Assembly: GCA_020809705.1 (NCBI GenBank)
Contig: CP085826.1
Coordinates: 62,001-126,000, forward strand
From: Calonectria ilicicola
Taxonomy: Eukaryota > Ascomycota > Sordariomycetes > Hypocreales > Nectriaceae
Length of the DNA: 64,000 bases
Direction: 5' to 3'
The notes under the pieces were generated by a model. That model ran no database searches. It saw only the letters and a list, made by a program, of their open reading frames with translations, and was not told the DNA's origin. Position 1 is the first letter of the stretch. Each line of letters starts with the position of its first letter. Of the stretch, positions 60,060-64,000 are shown piece after piece. The translations under genes were made by a program, and so were the position numbers.

Positions 60060-60690
60060 CGGAAACGATTGGCATCGATGGCTCTCGTTAAAGAGGCGTC
60101 TGGCGAAGACTTTTGCTATCCAGAAGCTTTTCGGGTTAACAATAGCGCCGCCGCCCACTGGTAACATATAACTGGTGTTATAGGATGCTCCGAAGGAGGT
60201 TGGAAGGACAATGGAAGTAGCTGTCTCCTCATTGATATCAGTACGGTTATGCGGGATACCTTGGGTGAATACTCCATCACCTCTGCAGTGAGGTTGTTAG
60301 AAGTTGCAATGGCGCCAACTTTCACAGCATTGACTCTTATCCTGTGAGACCCATATTCCACAGTCAATGTGCGAATTACAAATTTGAATGATGTCTTACT
60401 CGCGCTGAACAGACTCGAACCTGGCAGTCCTGACGGTTTAGCGGCAGCCATCACGTTGACAATGATCCCCGCCCACACTCCAACATGCCTAGCACTGGAG
60501 CGCCTTAGGCCAAAGATTTTCTCAAAGCCGTCGACGTTTATTTACTCTACCGAAGCATAAAAGCCACCCGCAGTATTGTTCATAAGAATTTCTATTGGCT
60601 GAACCAAGGCCGCTTCGACGCTCAATCTCAATCGTCGACCCTGTCACAAAGGCAGCTTTGGAAGAGGCTATAGTGATAGGCTCTGCTTCT
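60060..60690 (-). pseudogene. decayed short-chain dehydrogenase/reductase
   Basis: SDR blocks appear in order on the minus strand but in shifting frames. They are a cofactor-site remnant AAFVTGSTIEIE (near 60660) with lost glycines, NNTAGGFYASVE (near 60590, followed by a stop), the active-site region SLFSASKTSFKFVIRTLTVE with NAVKVGAIAT (60420-60310), then GIPHNRTDINEETATSIV and MLPVGGGAIVNP in another frame (60270-60130). The catalytic Tyr of the YxxxK motif is replaced by Phe (F-S-A-S-K). At least two frameshifts, an in-frame stop and the lost active-site Tyr make it a pseudogene. Confidence 0.75.
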
Positions 60691-60739
60691 CTCAGAAGTA
60701 TGATTGCAAGGGTAAGAAGTAGTTCGTTAAACCGTCATC

Positions 60740-61662
60740 GACGCCTTAGATACTTATAAAAGATGTCACATAATGTCAGGTTTGTCGGACAGAATCCAGA
60801 TCCTATCAGACCGGCAAAGCCAGACTCATCGCAAAATTATTTCGGATGCTTGCCATTTAACACATGCGGCGCTAGTCTGTTTTTCACTTCGACCAAAATT
60901 ATTGTTGTCGCCTGCATGCTGTGTCAGAATTATCTTTTTAAAGAAATTCAAGTTGCAGTCGCCAGAATCGAGATATAGGCAGGGTCAAATTATTATGTCA
61001 CACTCACAAGATGGTCTCAACAGCCTAGCCTAGCAGCCGGGCCTCTTAGGGCCCGGCCGGACCTTGACTACAAAGCCTCGATGCCCTCGACGGCACAGTC
61101 CAGTACTTATAGTAACAGCTAGATAGCTCTTGCCGCAACCGGCCCCAAATAGTCATACAAATCAGGATAAATGCCTAGATGAAGGATCTAGCTACTACAG
61201 ACCTATCCCAACGCGGCTGCAAGCAACATCCGTATGCGGTGGTCACCGTAGCTAGCTTTGGATAGCCTCAACCTAAAAGAAACTCCCCTCGGCCGACCGG
61301 AACAGCTAGTCACAACAGCAGCTATAAGAGACCTAGATAGACCCTTCAATTGACAAGACAAGAGCTTCCAAATGTAACCCTGTGGCCTCTATAGCTAGTG
61401 ATATATTAAATGGGGCAAGCGATTTATTGTACGAGGGAGAGAAATCATATATTTCTATAGAAATAGTATAACTGCAAAATATCATCTTCGAATGAATATA
61501 TAGACACAATCCTCGCGTAGATGATCACGCTAGCATTCTATCTCCCACCACCAAGAACTACGTGGTATTTGCGAACCAGCATAAACATTAGACCTTACGT
61601 AACTGTCAGCGACCTCAGACATTGCCGATTTGAATGACAACGGAAATTTTCATACCGATATT
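60740..61662. other. intergenic, nothing recognised
   Basis: Open frames here (for example around 60763-61033) lack any domain or coding bias that I would trust. Confidence 0.45.
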
Positions 61663-61959
61663 TTAACATTTGTCATGCTTGAACTGTTTCCCGCACGACT
61701 TCACGGCTTTTTTCACGTGGCCTTGTTGCTGGCTTCGAAGTTGTTTGCAAACTCTCTTGCGTTCGGCAGGAGTAAATTTGCCTGGATCAGCACTCTTGGG
61801 ATCGCATACACTTTTGCATGTTTGAATGATTGTCAATGCAAATGTTCGGTCAATGAAACAGTTCTCTTCTTTGGTGGCACGAGGCTCAATCGAGCCGTTG
61901 TCAGCCGGAAGAGCGAGTCCTAGCCCAAAGAAGAGAGAAATAATAAATGTGGCCTTCAT
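61663..61959 (-). CDS. small secreted cysteine-rich basic protein
   Basis: 98 residues from the ATG at 61959. Signal peptide about residues 1-17 (MKATFIISLFFGLGLAL). A short acidic stretch ends at SIEPR, a possible Kex2-type processing point. The mature chain is Lys/Arg-rich with six cysteines (ENCF, TCKSVC, RVCKQL, KSCGK, HDKC). The frame extends upstream to 62136, but starting there would bury the signal peptide, so 61959 is chosen. No family recognised. Size, charge and six cysteines resemble fungal antimicrobial or effector-type secreted proteins; function is not shown. Confidence 0.72.
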   Translation of the reverse strand: MKATFIISLFFGLGLALPADNGSIEPRATKEENCFIDRTFALTIIQTCKSVCDPKSADPGKFTPAERKRVCKQLRSQQQGHVKKAVKSCGKQFKHDKC

Positions 61960-64000
61960 ATTGAGATAGGTGGTGAAATTGTGTGACTTGGAGAAGTGCC
62001 GGTGAGGTGAGTGTACTGTAAAGAAGGCTGATGGTAAGAATGAAAGGAATGAAAGAAATAATGGAAGGTGAGATATAATCAGAAATTTATATTCACAAAT
62101 ACGGTAGTGGAGAAGATATGTTCCCCACAGTACCAATTCAATATCTCAGACAGAGCTCCATGGACTAATTGTCAAATCTACGTCTACATTGAGGTATATT
62201 CGCCCTGCATTGCACTAGGAGACAATTTTATTCCCACTAACTTTGATACCACTCGTGCGTTTAGGCAAATCTGTCGAATATTGCAGAAAATGGTACGAAT
62301 ATTCAAGATATTGAATCGATCTTTTTAGCATTCCAACGTTATGGTTTCATTTATAGCGTCGCTTATCAGTATGTAAATGCCTCTTGAACACTGTGTTGTT
62401 GTGACGCTATGCCTCGTACACTCTGTTGTGCCTGAGTCATGAGTCCCAAGACCTTTTGTGTGGACCAAGTACATGATATCCTCACTAGAGCTTGAACTAG
62501 CGACGATATGAGGTACAAAGAGATCGGCGGTGCTTGAAGTGTGACAGGTGCAGGGGGGCTAACTAGTCCAGCGACCAAGAACACGAACATGCACGGTCGG
62601 TGACGACTTAGTTCCCTTCACTCGCCGCTAAAGCAGCTTCGTAGTTATTCATTCACCGCCTTTTTTTTTTCCCCATATTCTGTATCTTCTCCAATGGTGA
62701 TGTACTGTGATCGTCTGGTACGTTTTATTATCATTTAACTCAGGCCATGAAAATGAAGCATCTGCGCCAAAGTCACCCAGGTACATAGACTTAGTAGAAT
62801 ATACACAATCATCAGAGACCTGTTGCATGTATCAAAGATTCAATCACTAACATGCGGTTAAATAAAACAAGGGTAGCAAATGCGACCGAGACCATCTGAA
62901 AATTAAATTAAGATCTACATGCAAAAAGAAATTTAGGCTCTACCGAGTTTAAGACAAGCTCGTCAATGATTGAGCCCACAATTTCTGTCACCGACTTCCA
63001 AGCAGTGGAACAGCACCGATGGTTAATTGTACAAAGCAGCCAATGACATCGCTAGGTCTATCTGACTAGCTAATTCTGACAGCTAGAGCAAAGAGGTCAA
63101 CAGATTCGTCCCTCGCGACAAATTAAGCGATATTATTCCTCTATGTACAATGTACATATTCCATAAATTACCTGTGATGGGCACATGCCAGGCGTTATTG
63201 TCGTAGTTAGTTCGGCCCTTGTTGCTCCACCAGCCTCTTGGAAGTTTTGCTAGTCTAAATGTAGTCGTCAATTCCATGATCATGCATCCATGTACCCTTC
63301 TCTCTTCTCTGTACAAATTTGTGCCACAGAGCTTCTATTCATATCCCATTTGACCTTTGCGACGTTCAATGATCTCATGCACCACTATGGTTTTGCGAAT
63401 AATATCCGGTTTGCTACGCCAGGTACGAACGCGAATTCCCCCAGCTAGATTTTTGACACTTGGCTACTCCCACAAGATAGAAGAGAAAAATATAAATTGA
63501 TTCAAGGCGTGTGATGACTACCTATGCAAATAAGGCAGCCCTTCTAAGACCTCTACCAAGTAATTTGCTCATCCAAGTCATCATCCAGGCCTAGTCCCTT
63601 GACTGTCGGGATATTCTACAAGCTTTATGTAGTTTAACGACAGGTATTTATAATGATCGCGTGAGCACTATTACAGTAAGAACAGAGACTCGGTGCCTAT
63701 GGGCTAAATCCACACCCCAGATCATAACTAAGAACTGAAATTTCATATCCATTTTTCGGTATGGATATCACTCAGTCTAATCGAGAATATGTTCGAGAAT
63801 CCCAAAATCAATTAGTGTTTCAAAAACTAAAAGATGGGCATGATATTATGGAAATGAAACCTCAAGTGATTTCTCCCCAGAAATTCTCAAGAACTATAGG
63901 GTAATGTTATTTTCCAATCAGGCTTGGTAATTTTTCTGCCAATATGGAGCCTTTGAGGTTTTTGATTAGAAATTTAAGAGAACGATGCCCACTATGAGTT
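61960..64000. other. right-end intergenic region, nothing firm
   Basis: No gene, tRNA or mobile element that I can defend to the window end. The short frames at 62366-62590 and 63083-63316 look like chance ORFs. Confidence 0.45.

Noticed and set aside
62460..62590. Second copy of a SINE related to 51236-51260
   Set aside because: About 25 bp look alike, but the similarity does not extend and no Pol III boxes follow.

Overview
The window looks like nuclear DNA of a filamentous ascomycete (Pezizomycotina). Most genes are split by 45-70 nt introns with GTATGT/GTAAGT donors, CTAAC-type branch sites and CAG/TAG acceptors. There is a Zn2Cys6 transcription factor and a CFEM-domain seven-helix protein. 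The centre is AT-rich and carries C-to-T/G-to-A decay typical of repeat-induced point mutation (RIP). I cannot name the species.

Left arm (1-20.4 kb): eight intact, mostly multi-exon genes. They are a zinc-type alcohol dehydrogenase, a secreted alpha/beta hydrolase, an HSL-like esterase, a 10-exon flavin monooxygenase with an N-terminal NTF2-like domain, a zinc-less MDR oxidoreductase, a 9-exon CocE/NonD (X-Pro peptidase S15-like) hydrolase, an 11-exon Zn2Cys6 regulator and a CFEM/Pth11-like membrane protein. No PKS, NRPS, terpene synthase or P450 is visible. The set fits a regulated catabolic or tailoring cluster (oxidise, oxygenate, hydrolyse). Most of its promoters share a TCCGAT(TGG) motif, a candidate binding site for the resident regulator.

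Centre (21.8-50.0 kb): a nest of transposons. A truncated piggyBac-like element is bounded by 29-bp inverted repeats (21804-21832 and 50005-50033). One Ty3/gypsy element sits at its start codon (21949-27317) and another sits 161 codons in (27805-49497). The second holds two further gypsy elements (28967-36712 and 39074-46325), and the last of these holds an inverted solo LTR (44968-45363). Each insertion has matching LTR lengths and a 5-bp target duplication. The outermost gypsy element keeps recognisable reverse transcriptase; the inner ones are heavily mutated.

Right arm (50-64 kb): a gene-poor flank with two small six-cysteine secreted proteins, a salicylate-hydroxylase-like FAD monooxygenase, a truncated MDR gene, a small hypothetical gene, a five-exon gene of unknown family, and a frameshifted short-chain dehydrogenase. 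The mix of intact and broken redox genes resembles a decaying metabolic cluster beside the transposon island.
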